Source: Lysobacter prati (lineage in GTDB: Bacteria > Pseudomonadota > Gammaproteobacteria > Xanthomonadales > Xanthomonadaceae). Taken from it: 64,000 nucleotides of DNA. Positions 53,242-62,583 of the stretch are shown here, piece after piece (the first letter of the stretch is position 1; every line of letters starts with the position of its first letter). The notes beneath the pieces were generated by a model. It was not told the DNA's origin, made no database searches, and worked only from the letters and a program-made list of their open reading frames with translations. The DNA lies in assembly GCF_009765215.1 (NCBI RefSeq), contig NZ_VLNV01000003.1, positions 62,001 to 126,000 on the forward strand, read 5' to 3'. The position numbers and the translations under genes were made by a program.

Positions 53242-54147
53242 ATGTTCTTCCGCAACCTGACGCTGTTCCGCTTCCCCACCACCACCAAACTCGATGAACT
53301 CAACACTGGCCTGGGCGAATGCCTGCTCAAGCCGGTCGGCCCGCTGGAGTTGTCCAGCCGCGGCTTCATCTCCCCATTCGGCCGCGGCGACGACGAGCTC
53401 TCGCACACCCGCGGAGATGCCACGTGGCTGGCAGTCGGCGGCGAGGACAAGATCCTGCCCGGCTCGGTCGTCAACGACATGCTCGCCAAGAAGCTGGCCG
53501 AGATCGAACAGAAGGAAGGCCGCAAGCCCGGCGGCCGCACCCGCAAGCGCATCAAGGACGAGCTGATCACCGACCTGCTGCCGCGCGCCTTCGTGAAGCC
53601 CAGCCGCACCGATGCGCTGATCGACCTGGGTCACGGCGTGGTCGCCGTCGACACCTCCAGCCGCAAGAGCGGCGAGAACGTGGTCAGCGAAATCCGCCGT
53701 GCGCTGGGCAGCTTTCCGGCCCTGCCGCTCAACGCCGAGATCGCACCACGCACGGTGCTGACCGGTTGGGTCGCCGGCGAGGAGATGCCCGAAGGCCTGT
53801 CGCTGGGCGACGAATGCGAATTGCGCGATCCCATCGACCAGGGTGCCGTGGTCAAGGTGCAGCGCATGGAACTGCAGAGCGACGAGATCGCCAAGCACCT
53901 GGAGTCGGGCAAGCAGGTCACGCGCTTGGCGCTGACACTCGACGACCATGTCTCGTTCGTGCTCGGCGAGGACCTGGTGGTGCGCAAGTTCAAACTGCTC
54001 GACGGCGCCGTCGACGGACTCGAGTCGACCGAGCGCGAGGACCTGCGCGCCGAACTCGATGCCCGCTTCGTGCTGATGGCAGGCGAGTTCAAGCGCCTGT
54101 TCACGGTTCTCGAAGGTGCGCTCAAGCTGTCCCGCGCCGAGCTGTGA
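53242..54147 (+). CDS. rdgC: recombination-associated protein RdgC
   Basis: 301-residue DNA-binding protein (ring-shaped dimer in E. coli) that modulates RecA. The start MFFRNLTLFRF is the family signature, and CLLKPVGPLELSSRGF, WLAVGGEDKILPGSVV and TLFRF-type segments agree. Length equals that of E. coli RdgC (303). The ATG at 53242 is the conserved start; the frame runs on upstream through ttcA without support. Confidence 0.95.
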   Translation: MFFRNLTLFRFPTTTKLDELNTGLGECLLKPVGPLELSSRGFISPFGRGDDELSHTRGDATWLAVGGEDKILPGSVVNDMLAKKLAEIEQKEGRKPGGRTRKRIKDELITDLLPRAFVKPSRTDALIDLGHGVVAVDTSSRKSGENVVSEIRRALGSFPALPLNAEIAPRTVLTGWVAGEEMPEGLSLGDECELRDPIDQGAVVKVQRMELQSDEIAKHLESGKQVTRLALTLDDHVSFVLGEDLVVRKFKLLDGAVDGLESTEREDLRAELDARFVLMAGEFKRLFTVLEGALKLSRAEL

Positions 54148-54246
54148 CGGCGCCGGCACGCGGTCGTCGCAGGTTGGAAACCAACGACGGCCGCGAGCAC
54201 GTATGATCGGACGCAACCGCGTTCGTACCCCACCGAGCCGTCCGCC

Positions 54247-55047
54247 ATGCCTTCCCAGTTTCGTATGTTCGGTCGCTTCCTCGCGCCGAAACCACGCACG
54301 ATCGAGCGCGAGTCGCTCGAGGTCGAACTGGATGACGGCCGCACGATAGTCCTGCAGCGCGTGCGTGATCCGCGTTCACGACGAATGAAATTGTCGGTAG
54401 ATGAACGTGGCGCGCGCCTGACGATGCCGACCCGCTGCAGCATCGCTTCCGCCGACCGTTTCGTCGCCGAACATCGGCAATGGCTGGCGACGCAACTGGA
54501 CCGCTACGGCATCGACGGCGCGCCCGTACTCGAGCGCGACGTCACCGCGCAGCTGCCATTGCGCGGCGCGATGCTGCCACTGCAGTGGCAGCAGGGGCGA
54601 TTCACCCGACTCGAAGCGCACGGCGAATCGCTGATGTTCACGCTGCCGGCCCGTGCCGGCGAACAGGCGATCCGCCGCGCCGCGCGCGATTTCTATGAAG
54701 CGCAGGCACGCGCTGACGTCGGACGCTGGCTGCCGCGCTACCTTCCGTCGCTGCCGCGGGCACCGCGGCGGGTGACGTTCAAGATGATGTCGTCGCAGTG
54801 GGGTTCGCTGGCGCCCGATGGCTCGATGGCGCTGGACCTGTCACTGGTGCTGGCACGGCCGAGCGCGTTCGAGTACGTGGTCGTGCACGAGCTGTGCCAT
54901 CTGATCCACGCCGATCACTCACGCGCGTTCTGGCGTGAAGTGGAAGCGCGCTGTCCGTACTGGCGCGATGAGCGCGAGTACTTCCACGGCGAAGGACGGC
55001 AGCTAAAGGCGACGCTGCGGGCGTTGTGCGGGAAAGCGGCGACGTAG
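54247..55047 (+). CDS. YgjP/SprT-type M48-like zinc metalloprotease domain protein
   Basis: 266 residues. The zinc site is VVHELCHLIHADHS with the downstream acid in CPYWRDERE, as in the YgjP (DUF45) family. It starts with a conserved beta-rich part (RRMKLSVDERGARLTMP). The biological role is unclear; YgjP in E. coli has been linked to UTP hydrolysis. It stands 99 bases after rdgC. Confidence 0.88.
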   Translation: MPSQFRMFGRFLAPKPRTIERESLEVELDDGRTIVLQRVRDPRSRRMKLSVDERGARLTMPTRCSIASADRFVAEHRQWLATQLDRYGIDGAPVLERDVTAQLPLRGAMLPLQWQQGRFTRLEAHGESLMFTLPARAGEQAIRRAARDFYEAQARADVGRWLPRYLPSLPRAPRRVTFKMMSSQWGSLAPDGSMALDLSLVLARPSAFEYVVVHELCHLIHADHSRAFWREVEARCPYWRDEREYFHGEGRQLKATLRALCGKAAT

Positions 55048-55062
55048 AGAGGTACGGTCCGC

Positions 55063-55947
55063 TCAGCCGTCGCGCGGCACCGTCAGGAAATCGCCGATCG
55101 CCGCAGCAACCCGCGCCGGGTCTTCCATGTGCAGGTGGTGTCCGCCCTCAAGCACGATCAACTCGCCACGCGGCAGCAGGCCGGCGCGCTCGCGCCGCAA
55201 TTCCTCGGGCAGGTAGGACTGCGCCGGGCTGGCGAAGATCACCCGCGTCGGGCACTCGATGCCGGCAACCAGGTCGCGAACCTGCAACTCGGTCAGGCGC
55301 TGCATCGACGGCAGCGTCAGGCGCGGATCGCTGGACCAGACGAAACCGCCCTCGACCGGCACCACGCCGCGCTCGACCAGCATCTTCGATGCCGATTCGC
55401 TCAGCCGGCTGCCCACCTGGGCGCCAGCCACCATGCGCGCACGCGCCGCGACCGCCGTATCGGGGAACACGCGCAACGACTTGCCCGGCAGCGCGCGCAT
55501 CGCCGCGACCGCATCGCGCAGTCGCGACACCGTGCGCTCGGGCACTTCGGCCAGTGCGCCCAGCGCCTCGATCGCCACCAGTCGCTCAACCCGCTGCGGA
55601 CAGGCGGCGGCAACCAGACTGGAAATGCCGGCGCCCATCGAGTGACCGAGCAGCGCGAAGCGATCCCAGCCCAGCGCATCGGCGACGTCGAGCACGGCGT
55701 TCACCGCCGCGGCGAACGAGTAGTCCGCGCCCGGCGGCAGGTGCGCGCTTGCGCCATGACCGGGGAGATCCGGAGCGACCAACTCGATGCCGTGCAGGTG
55801 CTCGGCCAGCGGCAGGAAGCTGGCGGCGTTGTCGAGCCAGCCGTGCAGGGCCAGCACGCGCGGCGCGCCGGGTTCACCGCCGCGCAGGCCGGTGATGCGA
55901 CCCAGCGGCGTGTCGAGTACGAAATCCTGCATGGGGTGTACGGGCAT
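55063..55947 (-). CDS. alpha/beta hydrolase
   Basis: 294 residues. The oxyanion motif LHGWLDNAASF, nucleophile elbow GHSMGAG, and the catalytic His in LEGGHHLHME are present. The substrate is unknown. The ATG at 55947 overlaps the hemH stop by one base (TGATG), so translation is probably coupled. Confidence 0.9.
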   Translation of the reverse strand: MPVHPMQDFVLDTPLGRITGLRGGEPGAPRVLALHGWLDNAASFLPLAEHLHGIELVAPDLPGHGASAHLPPGADYSFAAAVNAVLDVADALGWDRFALLGHSMGAGISSLVAAACPQRVERLVAIEALGALAEVPERTVSRLRDAVAAMRALPGKSLRVFPDTAVAARARMVAGAQVGSRLSESASKMLVERGVVPVEGGFVWSSDPRLTLPSMQRLTELQVRDLVAGIECPTRVIFASPAQSYLPEELRRERAGLLPRGELIVLEGGHHLHMEDPARVAAAIGDFLTVPRDG

Positions 55948-56990
55948 CAGTGCCAGGCCTCGAGGCGCTTGCTTGCGATGGCGGCCAGCACACGGGCGTG
56001 GTCGCGACGGTCGTTGAGGCACGGGATGTAGCGCAACGTGCCGCCGCCATCGGCGAACTGCGCGGCGAAATCCGCGGCCAGCATCATCGCCACTTCTTCC
56101 AGCGTTTCGAGGCAGTCGACCGGGAACCCGGGCGCGACCACGTCGATGTTGCGAACGCCGCGCCCGGCCAGCGCGCGCAGTGTCCCCTGGGTACTCGGTT
56201 CGAGCCAGCGATCGCGGCCGAAGCGCGATTGATAGCTCAGCGTCCACGCGTCGTCGGCCAGGCACAGGCGCTGCGCGATCGCGCGCGCACTGGCCTCGCA
56301 CTGGCTGGCATACGGGTCACCGGCATCGACCAGCCGCTGCGGCAGCCCATGAAACGAGAACAGCAGATGCTCGCCGCTGCCGTTGGCGGCGCGGTGCGCG
56401 CCAATGGACGCGGCCACCGTTTCGACCCAGCCCGGGTCGAGGTGGTAGTCGTCGATCATTCGCGTCTGCAGGCCGTCGCCCGGACCGGCGAGCACTTCGG
56501 CCAGCACGTCGGCCACCGACGCGGTGGTGGTGGTCGAGTACTGCGGGTATAGCGGCAGCACCAGCACGCGGCGCACGCCCTCGCTGCGCAGCTGGCGCAG
56601 TCGCGCGGCCAGCGATGGCGAGCCGTAGCGCATCGCATCGACCACCCGCAGGCGTGGCAGTTCGTCCTGCAGGACCCGCGCCAGGCGGCGGGTGTACACC
56701 GCCAGCGGCGAGCCGCCATCGTCGCCGGGGACCCAGATGCTGGCGTACTTCTTCGCCACCGGCTTGGAACGCAGCGGCAGGATCACCAGGTGCAGCAAAG
56801 GCAGCCACAGCGCGCGCGGCAGGGCGACGACGCGGCGATCGGAGAGGAATTCGGCCAGGTAGCGGCGAATGGCCGCGGGTGTGGCGGCATCGGGCGTGCC
56901 CAGGTTGACCAGCACCAGGGCCGTGTCGGGGGCAGTTGCGGGAGGCGCGTCGTCGCCGACGGCGATGCTGGCGGGGGCTTGCATCCGCAT
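55947..56990 (-). CDS. hemH: ferrochelatase
   Basis: About 347 residues; inserts Fe2+ into protoporphyrin IX, the last heme step. Conserved LVNLGTPDAAT, the catalytic His in LLFSFHGLPQR and the Glu in PGFPVDCLETLEEV are visible. The ATG at 56990 is chosen; a GTG at 57008 and an ATG at 56984 are alternatives. First gene of a two-gene unit with the hydrolase. Confidence 0.95.
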   Translation of the reverse strand: MRMQAPASIAVGDDAPPATAPDTALVLVNLGTPDAATPAAIRRYLAEFLSDRRVVALPRALWLPLLHLVILPLRSKPVAKKYASIWVPGDDGGSPLAVYTRRLARVLQDELPRLRVVDAMRYGSPSLAARLRQLRSEGVRRVLVLPLYPQYSTTTTASVADVLAEVLAGPGDGLQTRMIDDYHLDPGWVETVAASIGAHRAANGSGEHLLFSFHGLPQRLVDAGDPYASQCEASARAIAQRLCLADDAWTLSYQSRFGRDRWLEPSTQGTLRALAGRGVRNIDVVAPGFPVDCLETLEEVAMMLAADFAAQFADGGGTLRYIPCLNDRRDHARVLAAIASKRLEAWH

Positions 56991-57189
56991 AGGATGACAG
57001 CTGGCCACGGTGTTGCCGAGAGCGGAGCGAACCTTTGCCCGATCTGCCGTGGGATCTTTCAGCTTATGCGACGCAGAGTCGTTTGCGTGCTTTTACTTTC
57101 GCGCTGATTCGGTGAGGATTCATCGCCATATAACTAGCCTGAAGCGACTGCCCTGTTGGCGGTCGAGTCCACATCCCCTGGAGTCCGCC

Positions 57190-58101
57190 ATGTCCCCCCG
57201 TCTGCCGTCACGCCGCCTGCCGCGCCTCGCCGTTCTCGTGCTCAGCCTCAGTCTTGCCGTGACCGCGGTGGCGGGTCCGACCGAGGACCAGCGTGCCGTC
57301 GACGCGGTCCGCGTGCTCACGCAGATCCAGCAGATTCCCGAGTCCGGCATTCCCGACAAGCTGCTCGACGAGGCACGCGGCATTGTCGTCGTGCCCGACT
57401 CGCTCAAGATCGGCCTGGTCCTGGGCGGTCGTCGCGGCCACGGCCTGCTGTCGGTGAAGAACCCCGACGGCACCTGGTCCAATCCCAGTTTCGTCAAGCT
57501 CACCGGCGGCAGCATCGGCTTCCAGGCCGGCGTGCAGTCGGCCGACATCGTGCTGGTGTTCCGCAGCGACCGCGGCCTGGATTCGATCGTCAACGGCAAG
57601 GTCACCCTCGGCGCCGATGCCGGCGTCGCCGCCGGCCCGGTAGGCCGCAATGCCTCCACCGCCACCGACGGCCAGCTCAAGGCCGAGATCTGGTCGTGGT
57701 CGCGCGCACGCGGCCTGTTTGCTGGCATCGCCCTCGACGGCGCCGTGCTCTCGATCGACGACGCCGCCAACGAAGCGGTCTATGGCAACGACACCACGCC
57801 GCGCATGATCTTCGAGGGCCGTGCCCACGGCCAGCCGTCGTCGGCCGTGGTCGACTTCCGCGATCGCCTCGAGGAAGCCAGCTCGATCGCGCGTACCGCA
57901 CGCAGCAATGCCAGCGCCGATGCGCGCGCCCGCGGCACCGCGGCGCCTGCACCGGCCGCGCGCCAGGCCGCGCCAGTCTCGCCAATCGCTCCGGCAGCCA
58001 CCACTGCGCCGATCCAGGCGCCGCAATCGGGCCCTGCGCAGGCCAAGCCGAGTCAGTTCGAGACCGTCGAAAGCCCGGTCAAGGCCGAACCGCTGCCCTG
58101 A
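57190..58101 (+). CDS. SYLF domain lipid-binding protein
   Basis: 303 residues. A signal peptide (AVLVLSLSLAVTAVAG) precedes the SYLF/Ysc84 fold (about 45-205): DEARGIVVVPDSLKIGLVLGGRRG, GLDSIVNGKVTLGADAGVAAG and GLFAGIALDGAVLSID. The C-terminal about 75 residues are Ala/Pro-rich and low in complexity. It is likely a periplasmic lipid-binding protein, role unknown. Confidence 0.88.
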   Translation: MSPRLPSRRLPRLAVLVLSLSLAVTAVAGPTEDQRAVDAVRVLTQIQQIPESGIPDKLLDEARGIVVVPDSLKIGLVLGGRRGHGLLSVKNPDGTWSNPSFVKLTGGSIGFQAGVQSADIVLVFRSDRGLDSIVNGKVTLGADAGVAAGPVGRNASTATDGQLKAEIWSWSRARGLFAGIALDGAVLSIDDAANEAVYGNDTTPRMIFEGRAHGQPSSAVVDFRDRLEEASSIARTARSNASADARARGTAAPAPAARQAAPVSPIAPAATTAPIQAPQSGPAQAKPSQFETVESPVKAEPLP

Positions 58102-58204
58102 ACGGGTCGCCCGTTGCTGATCTGGTGGGACTTCGCACATCCCGGTAACAACGTCGGCAACGGCGCTGGGGTATCCTGAGCATCCATTTCCTGCGGACAT
58201 ACTC

Positions 58205-58441
58205 ATGGGCGGTTTGAGTCTTTGGCACTGGCTGATCGTGCTGGTGATCGTGGTGCTGGTGTTTGGCACCAAGCGCCTGGGCAACGTCGGCAAGGACCTT
58301 GGCGAAGCGGTGAAGGGCTTCAAGAAGGGCATGCGCGACGAGGACGACAAGCCCGCCGCGCAGCTGCGCGACGATTCGCGCGACGCCGGGCAGCAGTCCA
58401 GCGATACGACCAACAAGCAAGACGACCGCACGCCGCGCTGA
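58205..58441 (+). CDS. tatA: Sec-independent protein translocase TatA
   Basis: 78 residues. A single N-terminal segment ([12 protein letters not shown]), the FGTKRL hinge and an amphipathic helix ([16 protein letters not shown]) are typical. Forms the pore for folded proteins with twin-arginine signals. First gene of tatABC. Confidence 0.95.
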   Translation: MGGLSLWHWLIVLVIVVLVFGTKRLGNVGKDLGEAVKGFKKGMRDEDDKPAAQLRDDSRDAGQQSSDTTNKQDDRTPR

Positions 58442-58475
58442 CGCGGCGTGCCCTGACCTGCGTCGGTAGCCGGCC

Positions 58476-58955
58476 ATGTTCGATATCGGCTTTTCCGAGC
58501 TGTTCGTCATCGCGATAGTCGCCCTGCTGGTGCTGGGCCCCGAGCGCCTGCCCAAGGCAGCGCGCTTTGCCGGCCTGTGGGTGCGGCGCGCTCGCGCGCA
58601 GTGGCACTCGGTGAAGTCCGAGCTCGAGCACGAGCTGGCCGCCGAGGAGCTCAAGCGCAACCTGCGCGACACCGAGCAGACGCTGCGCGAGGCCCACGAC
58701 GAACTCAAGTCCGGCCTGGACGAAGCCCGTAACCGCATCCAGCGCGAGGGCGATGCCCTGCGTCGCGGCGTCGACGAGATCGACGCCAACCTGCGTGCGC
58801 CGGCTGGCGACAACGGTCACGCCGACGGCAGCAGCGTCGACAGCACATCGGCGGCCGATCCGGCGGCGACCGTGACCGGCGCCGAGCCGCAAAGCCCCGG
58901 CCCCGAGCCGCATGACCCCTCCCCGACTGCGGACGACGCGGTCGAGCGCCGATGA
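58476..58955 (+). CDS. tatB: Sec-independent protein translocase TatB
   Basis: 159 residues. The start MFDIGFSELFVIAIVALLVL has the TatB Glu8, then GPERLPKAAR. A long charged helical region follows. It overlaps tatC by ATGA and binds twin-arginine signal peptides with it. Confidence 0.95.
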   Translation: MFDIGFSELFVIAIVALLVLGPERLPKAARFAGLWVRRARAQWHSVKSELEHELAAEELKRNLRDTEQTLREAHDELKSGLDEARNRIQREGDALRRGVDEIDANLRAPAGDNGHADGSSVDSTSAADPAATVTGAEPQSPGPEPHDPSPTADDAVERR

Positions 58956-59734
58956 ATCACGACCCTTCGCATGCCCCTGCCGGGACCAATCCCGACACCA
59001 GCCCCGACGGCGACGCCGGCGCCGAGCCGCGCCTGATCGACCACCTGATCGAGCTGCGCGCGCGCCTGCTGCGAGCGGTGGTCGGCCTGCTCGCGGTGTT
59101 CCTGGTGCTGATGCCGTTCTCGGCGGACATCTACGCCCTGCTGGCGGCGCCGCTGCTGGCGCACCTGCCGTCAGGCGGGCAACTGGTCGCCATTGACCCG
59201 GCCGGCGGCTTCTTCGTGCCGATCAAGCTGGCCTTCTTCGCCGCGCTGTTGATATCCGTGCCGTGGCTGCTGTACCAGGCGTGGGCGTTCGTCGCGCCGG
59301 GCCTGTACCACCGCGAGAAGCGCCTGGCCGTGCCGCTGCTGGTGTCGGCGGTGGCGCTGTTCTACATCGGCTGCGCGTTCGCCTTCTTCCTGGTGCTGCC
59401 GTCGGTGTTCGGCTTCCTCGCCAGGTTCACCCCGGATGTCGTGGCGATGATGCCCGACATCGGCAAGTACCTCGATTTCGTCCTGGTGATCTTCCTGGCC
59501 TTCGGTGCCAGCTTCGAGCTGCCGGTGGCGCTGGTGATCCTGGTGATGCTGGGCTGGGTCACGCCGCAGCAGCTGAAGGAGTCGCGCGGTTACGCAGTGG
59601 TCGGCATCTTCGTGATCGCCGCGATCATCACCCCGCCCGACGTGGTGTCGCAGCTGATGCTGGCGATCCCGATGTGCCTGCTGTACGAGATCGGGATCGT
59701 CGCGGCGCGCTGGCTGGTACCGCAGACGGGTTGA
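58952..59734 (+). CDS. tatC: Sec-independent protein translocase TatC
   Basis: 260 residues with six membrane segments. HLIELRARLLRAVVGLL at the start and FVAPGLYHREKR carry the conserved TatC residues (the Phe-Pro/Glu region). Binds Tat signal peptides. The ATG overlaps the tatB stop. Confidence 0.96.
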   Translation: MNHDPSHAPAGTNPDTSPDGDAGAEPRLIDHLIELRARLLRAVVGLLAVFLVLMPFSADIYALLAAPLLAHLPSGGQLVAIDPAGGFFVPIKLAFFAALLISVPWLLYQAWAFVAPGLYHREKRLAVPLLVSAVALFYIGCAFAFFLVLPSVFGFLARFTPDVVAMMPDIGKYLDFVLVIFLAFGASFELPVALVILVMLGWVTPQQLKESRGYAVVGIFVIAAIITPPDVVSQLMLAIPMCLLYEIGIVAARWLVPQTG

Positions 59735-59778
59735 AGCGGTCGCAAGCGACCGCGAGTCGCTTGGCCGTTCACTGCCGC

Positions 59779-59800
59779 GATCCCCGCCTGCGCGGGGATC
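59779..59800. repeat. hairpin between tatC and the BPSS1780-type gene
   Basis: GATCCCCGC/GCGGGGATC, a 9-base stem with a CTGC loop, in the 76-base gap between convergent genes. It is a looser member of the hairpin family seen at 8033-8153 and probably helps end both transcripts. Confidence 0.65.
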
Positions 59801-59810
59801 CGGGTCAGGC

Positions 59811-60713
59811 TCAGACTTCGATGCTGTCCAGGCTCGGCGGCACCGCGACGACGGTCTCGTCGCCGAAGGTGTCGCGCCACGCGTAGTAGCTGCCGGCGAC
59901 CAGGACCACCAGCACCGCGGCGCCGTAGGCGATGTACACGATCATCACGAGCACCGCGCCGATCAGGCCGCCGATCAGCGACAACATCGCCGAGACCAGC
60001 AGCATCACCAGCGCGCTCAATGCAACGCTGCAGATGAACAACAGCGCGGCCAGCGCGTTGGCGCCGACATTGGAGACCGACGCGCGCAGGCTATCCTTGA
60101 CCGCCGTCGACAGGTTTGCGCCGGCGAACAGGATCAACGGCACCGAGAACAGCATGATCGCGTAGCTGAAGTAGTTGAACAGCAGCTGCGCGGCCATCAG
60201 CAGGCCCGGATGGTTGGGCTGCGGCATGACCGGGACCGAACCACTCATTGCGCCGCGAACGGCGGCCATGTAGTTGGTCCAGTAGTCGCTGCCGGCGAGC
60301 ACGCCGACCAGGGCGCCGCCGGCGATTGCCAGCACGATCTGGATCAGGCCCATCAGCGCCAGCGCGCCGGCCTTCTTCTGGCGGATCGGCGCGAACAGGT
60401 CGCGCGCACGCACCGGTCGCCCGGCTTCCGCCTCACGCACGACATGCATCATCCCGCCGAGCAGGATCGGCAGCAGGAACACCATCCCGACGAAAACCGC
60501 CGCGATCGCGGGAATGATCTGGCTGATGTCCGGCTGCCCGGAACGGGCCAGCAACGCCACCGGCACCACCAGCACGAGGCCGACCCCGTAAAGCGTGCAG
60601 ATGAACAACAAGGCGGCACCGAATATCGCCCGCGGACTGCGCCGGCCGACGTTGATCGCCTGGAGGAACCAGGCCAAACCCTGGCGCACCGGCACTTTGC
60701 GAATCTGCGTCAT
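59811..60713 (-). CDS. BPSS1780 family membrane protein
   Basis: About 300 residues with around six to seven hydrophobic segments. The start VRQGLAWFLQAINVGRRSPRAIFGAA is the family's recognisable N-terminus. Function unknown. The ATG at 60713 with GGAA upstream is preferred over an ATG four codons earlier (60725). Confidence 0.85.
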   Translation of the reverse strand: MTQIRKVPVRQGLAWFLQAINVGRRSPRAIFGAALLFICTLYGVGLVLVVPVALLARSGQPDISQIIPAIAAVFVGMVFLLPILLGGMMHVVREAEAGRPVRARDLFAPIRQKKAGALALMGLIQIVLAIAGGALVGVLAGSDYWTNYMAAVRGAMSGSVPVMPQPNHPGLLMAAQLLFNYFSYAIMLFSVPLILFAGANLSTAVKDSLRASVSNVGANALAALLFICSVALSALVMLLVSAMLSLIGGLIGAVLVMIVYIAYGAAVLVVLVAGSYYAWRDTFGDETVVAVPPSLDSIEV

Positions 60714-60779
60714 CGCTGTTTCCATTTCCTGAAGTCGGACGTTGTCTAATGACTTGGTGCCGCGGTCGCCGACCGCGGC

Positions 60780-61517
60780 TCAATGATCGTGCAGGTTGCG
60801 CGCGTGGCGGACGAAGCGGCGCAGCACGCGCCGCGCATGCGGCGTCGCGCTGACATCGCGGGCCATCGCCTTGGCGCAGCGGCCTTCGCGCTGCAGCGCG
60901 TCCTGCCGGGCCTGGACATAGCCGCGCATGTGGGTGGCGCTGAATTCGGGATGGAACTGCACGCCCCAGGTGCGCTCGCCCCAACGGAAGGCATGGCAGT
61001 CGTCCTGCTGCGAGCGGGCCAGCACCGTCGCGCCTTCGGGCGCGCGCAGCACGGTCTGCAGGTGCGTGGCCTGTGCGGCGAACTGCGCCGGGAGGCCGGT
61101 GAACAGCGGGTCGTGCTCGGCGTGCGGGTGCAATTCCAGGCCGATCGTGCCCATCTCGCGACCGGCCGGGTTGTCGCCGACCTCGCCGCCGAGCGCGTGC
61201 GCCAGCAGCTGGTGGCCATAGCAGATGCCGAACAGCGGCATGCCCGCCTGTGCGGCGTCGCGCAACCACTGCGCGCTGCGCTCGCTCCAGTCGCGGCGTT
61301 CGGTGACCATCGCTGCCGAGCCGGTGATGATCGTGCCGGCGAAGCCTTCGCGACCCGGCAGCACCTGGCCGTCTTCGACATTGACCACCACCGCCTCGTC
61401 GGCCTCCAGGCCGGCGGCGACGCGGATCCAATGGGGAAAGCCGCGATGGCGGCGCATCGAGGCGACGGGCTGGCCGGTTTCGACGATCAGGAAAGGCCGC
61501 TTGTGGCGATGGGTCAC
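60780..61517 (-). CDS. class I glutamine amidotransferase-like protein
   Basis: About 245 residues. The GATase triad is visible: Cys in FGICYGHQLLA, His in GVQFHPEFS. It acts on its own or with an unidentified partner; it is not GuaA (no synthetase domain). The GTG at 61517 opens VTHRHKRPFLIVETGQP; an ATG at 61574 would add 19 codons. Confidence 0.87.
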   Translation of the reverse strand: MTHRHKRPFLIVETGQPVASMRRHRGFPHWIRVAAGLEADEAVVVNVEDGQVLPGREGFAGTIITGSAAMVTERRDWSERSAQWLRDAAQAGMPLFGICYGHQLLAHALGGEVGDNPAGREMGTIGLELHPHAEHDPLFTGLPAQFAAQATHLQTVLRAPEGATVLARSQQDDCHAFRWGERTWGVQFHPEFSATHMRGYVQARQDALQREGRCAKAMARDVSATPHARRVLRRFVRHARNLHDH

Positions 61518-61652
61518 GGTACTGAGGACTGCAGTGAAGGGTGAAACGACTTCCGGCGGCAAGGCTGCGCGCATCCCGGAAGGGCAAAAAATCCAGCGCC
61601 ATCAAGGCCCGTGGCTATACTAGCGCGCTTTGCAGCACGCCAATCGGGAACC

Positions 61653-62561
61653 ATGGCCGCACCTACCTTCCAGGAACTCATCCAGCGACTGAACGCCTTC
61701 TGGGCGGACCAGGGCTGCGTGCTGATCCAGCCGCTCGACCTGGAGGTCGGCGCAGGCACGTTCCACCCGGCCACGTTCCTGCGTTCGCTCGGCCCGGAGC
61801 CGTGGAACGCGGCCTACGTGCAGCCCTGCCGCCGCCCCACCGACGGCCGCTACGGCGAGAACCCCAACCGCCTGCAGCGCTATTACCAGTTCCAGGTGGC
61901 GATGAAGCCCAGCCCCGACAACATCGTCGAGCTGTACTTCGACTCGCTCAAGGCGCTCGGCGTGGACCCGCTGGTGCATGACCTGCGCCTGGTCGAGGAC
62001 AACTGGGAATCGCCGACCCTCGGCGCCTGGGGCCTGGGTTGGGAAGTCTGGCTCAACGGCATGGAAGTGACGCAGTTCACGTATTTCCAGCAGGCCGGCG
62101 GCATGGAATGCCGTCCGGTGCTGGGCGAGATCACCTACGGTCTCGAGCGCCTGTGCATGTACCTGCAGAACGTCGACAACGTCTTCGACCTGGTGTGGAC
62201 GCACGGCCCAGACGGAACGCCGGTGACCTACGGCGACGTCTACCACCAGAACGAAGTCGAGCAGAGCGCCTACAACTTCGAGCACGCCGACGTCGCAGAA
62301 CTATTTCATCGTTTCGACGCCTGCGAAGCCGAAGCGCTCAAGCTGATCGAGCTGGGCCTGCCGCTGCCGGCCTACGACCAGGTCTGCAAGGCCAGCCACA
62401 GTTTCAACCTGCTCGATGCGCGCCGCGCGATCAGCGTGACCGAGCGCCAGCGCTACATCCTGCGCGTGCGCCGCATCGCCCAGGGCGTGGCCGAAGCCTA
62501 TTACGCGCAGCGCGAGAAGCTTGGCTTCCCGGTGTTGAAGAAGACGCAGCAGCCTGCGTGA
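61653..62561 (+). CDS. glyQ: glycyl-tRNA synthetase alpha subunit
   Basis: 302 residues, the catalytic subunit of the alpha2-beta2 bacterial enzyme. The start [20 protein letters not shown] and motif stretches such as [33 protein letters not shown] and [19 protein letters not shown] are the family pattern. The ATG at 61653 is the conserved start; 14 upstream codons are rejected. glyS follows. Confidence 0.97.
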   Translation: MAAPTFQELIQRLNAFWADQGCVLIQPLDLEVGAGTFHPATFLRSLGPEPWNAAYVQPCRRPTDGRYGENPNRLQRYYQFQVAMKPSPDNIVELYFDSLKALGVDPLVHDLRLVEDNWESPTLGAWGLGWEVWLNGMEVTQFTYFQQAGGMECRPVLGEITYGLERLCMYLQNVDNVFDLVWTHGPDGTPVTYGDVYHQNEVEQSAYNFEHADVAELFHRFDACEAEALKLIELGLPLPAYDQVCKASHSFNLLDARRAISVTERQRYILRVRRIAQGVAEAYYAQREKLGFPVLKKTQQPA

Positions 62562-62583
62562 GAAGAACGAGAAACGTGACGAC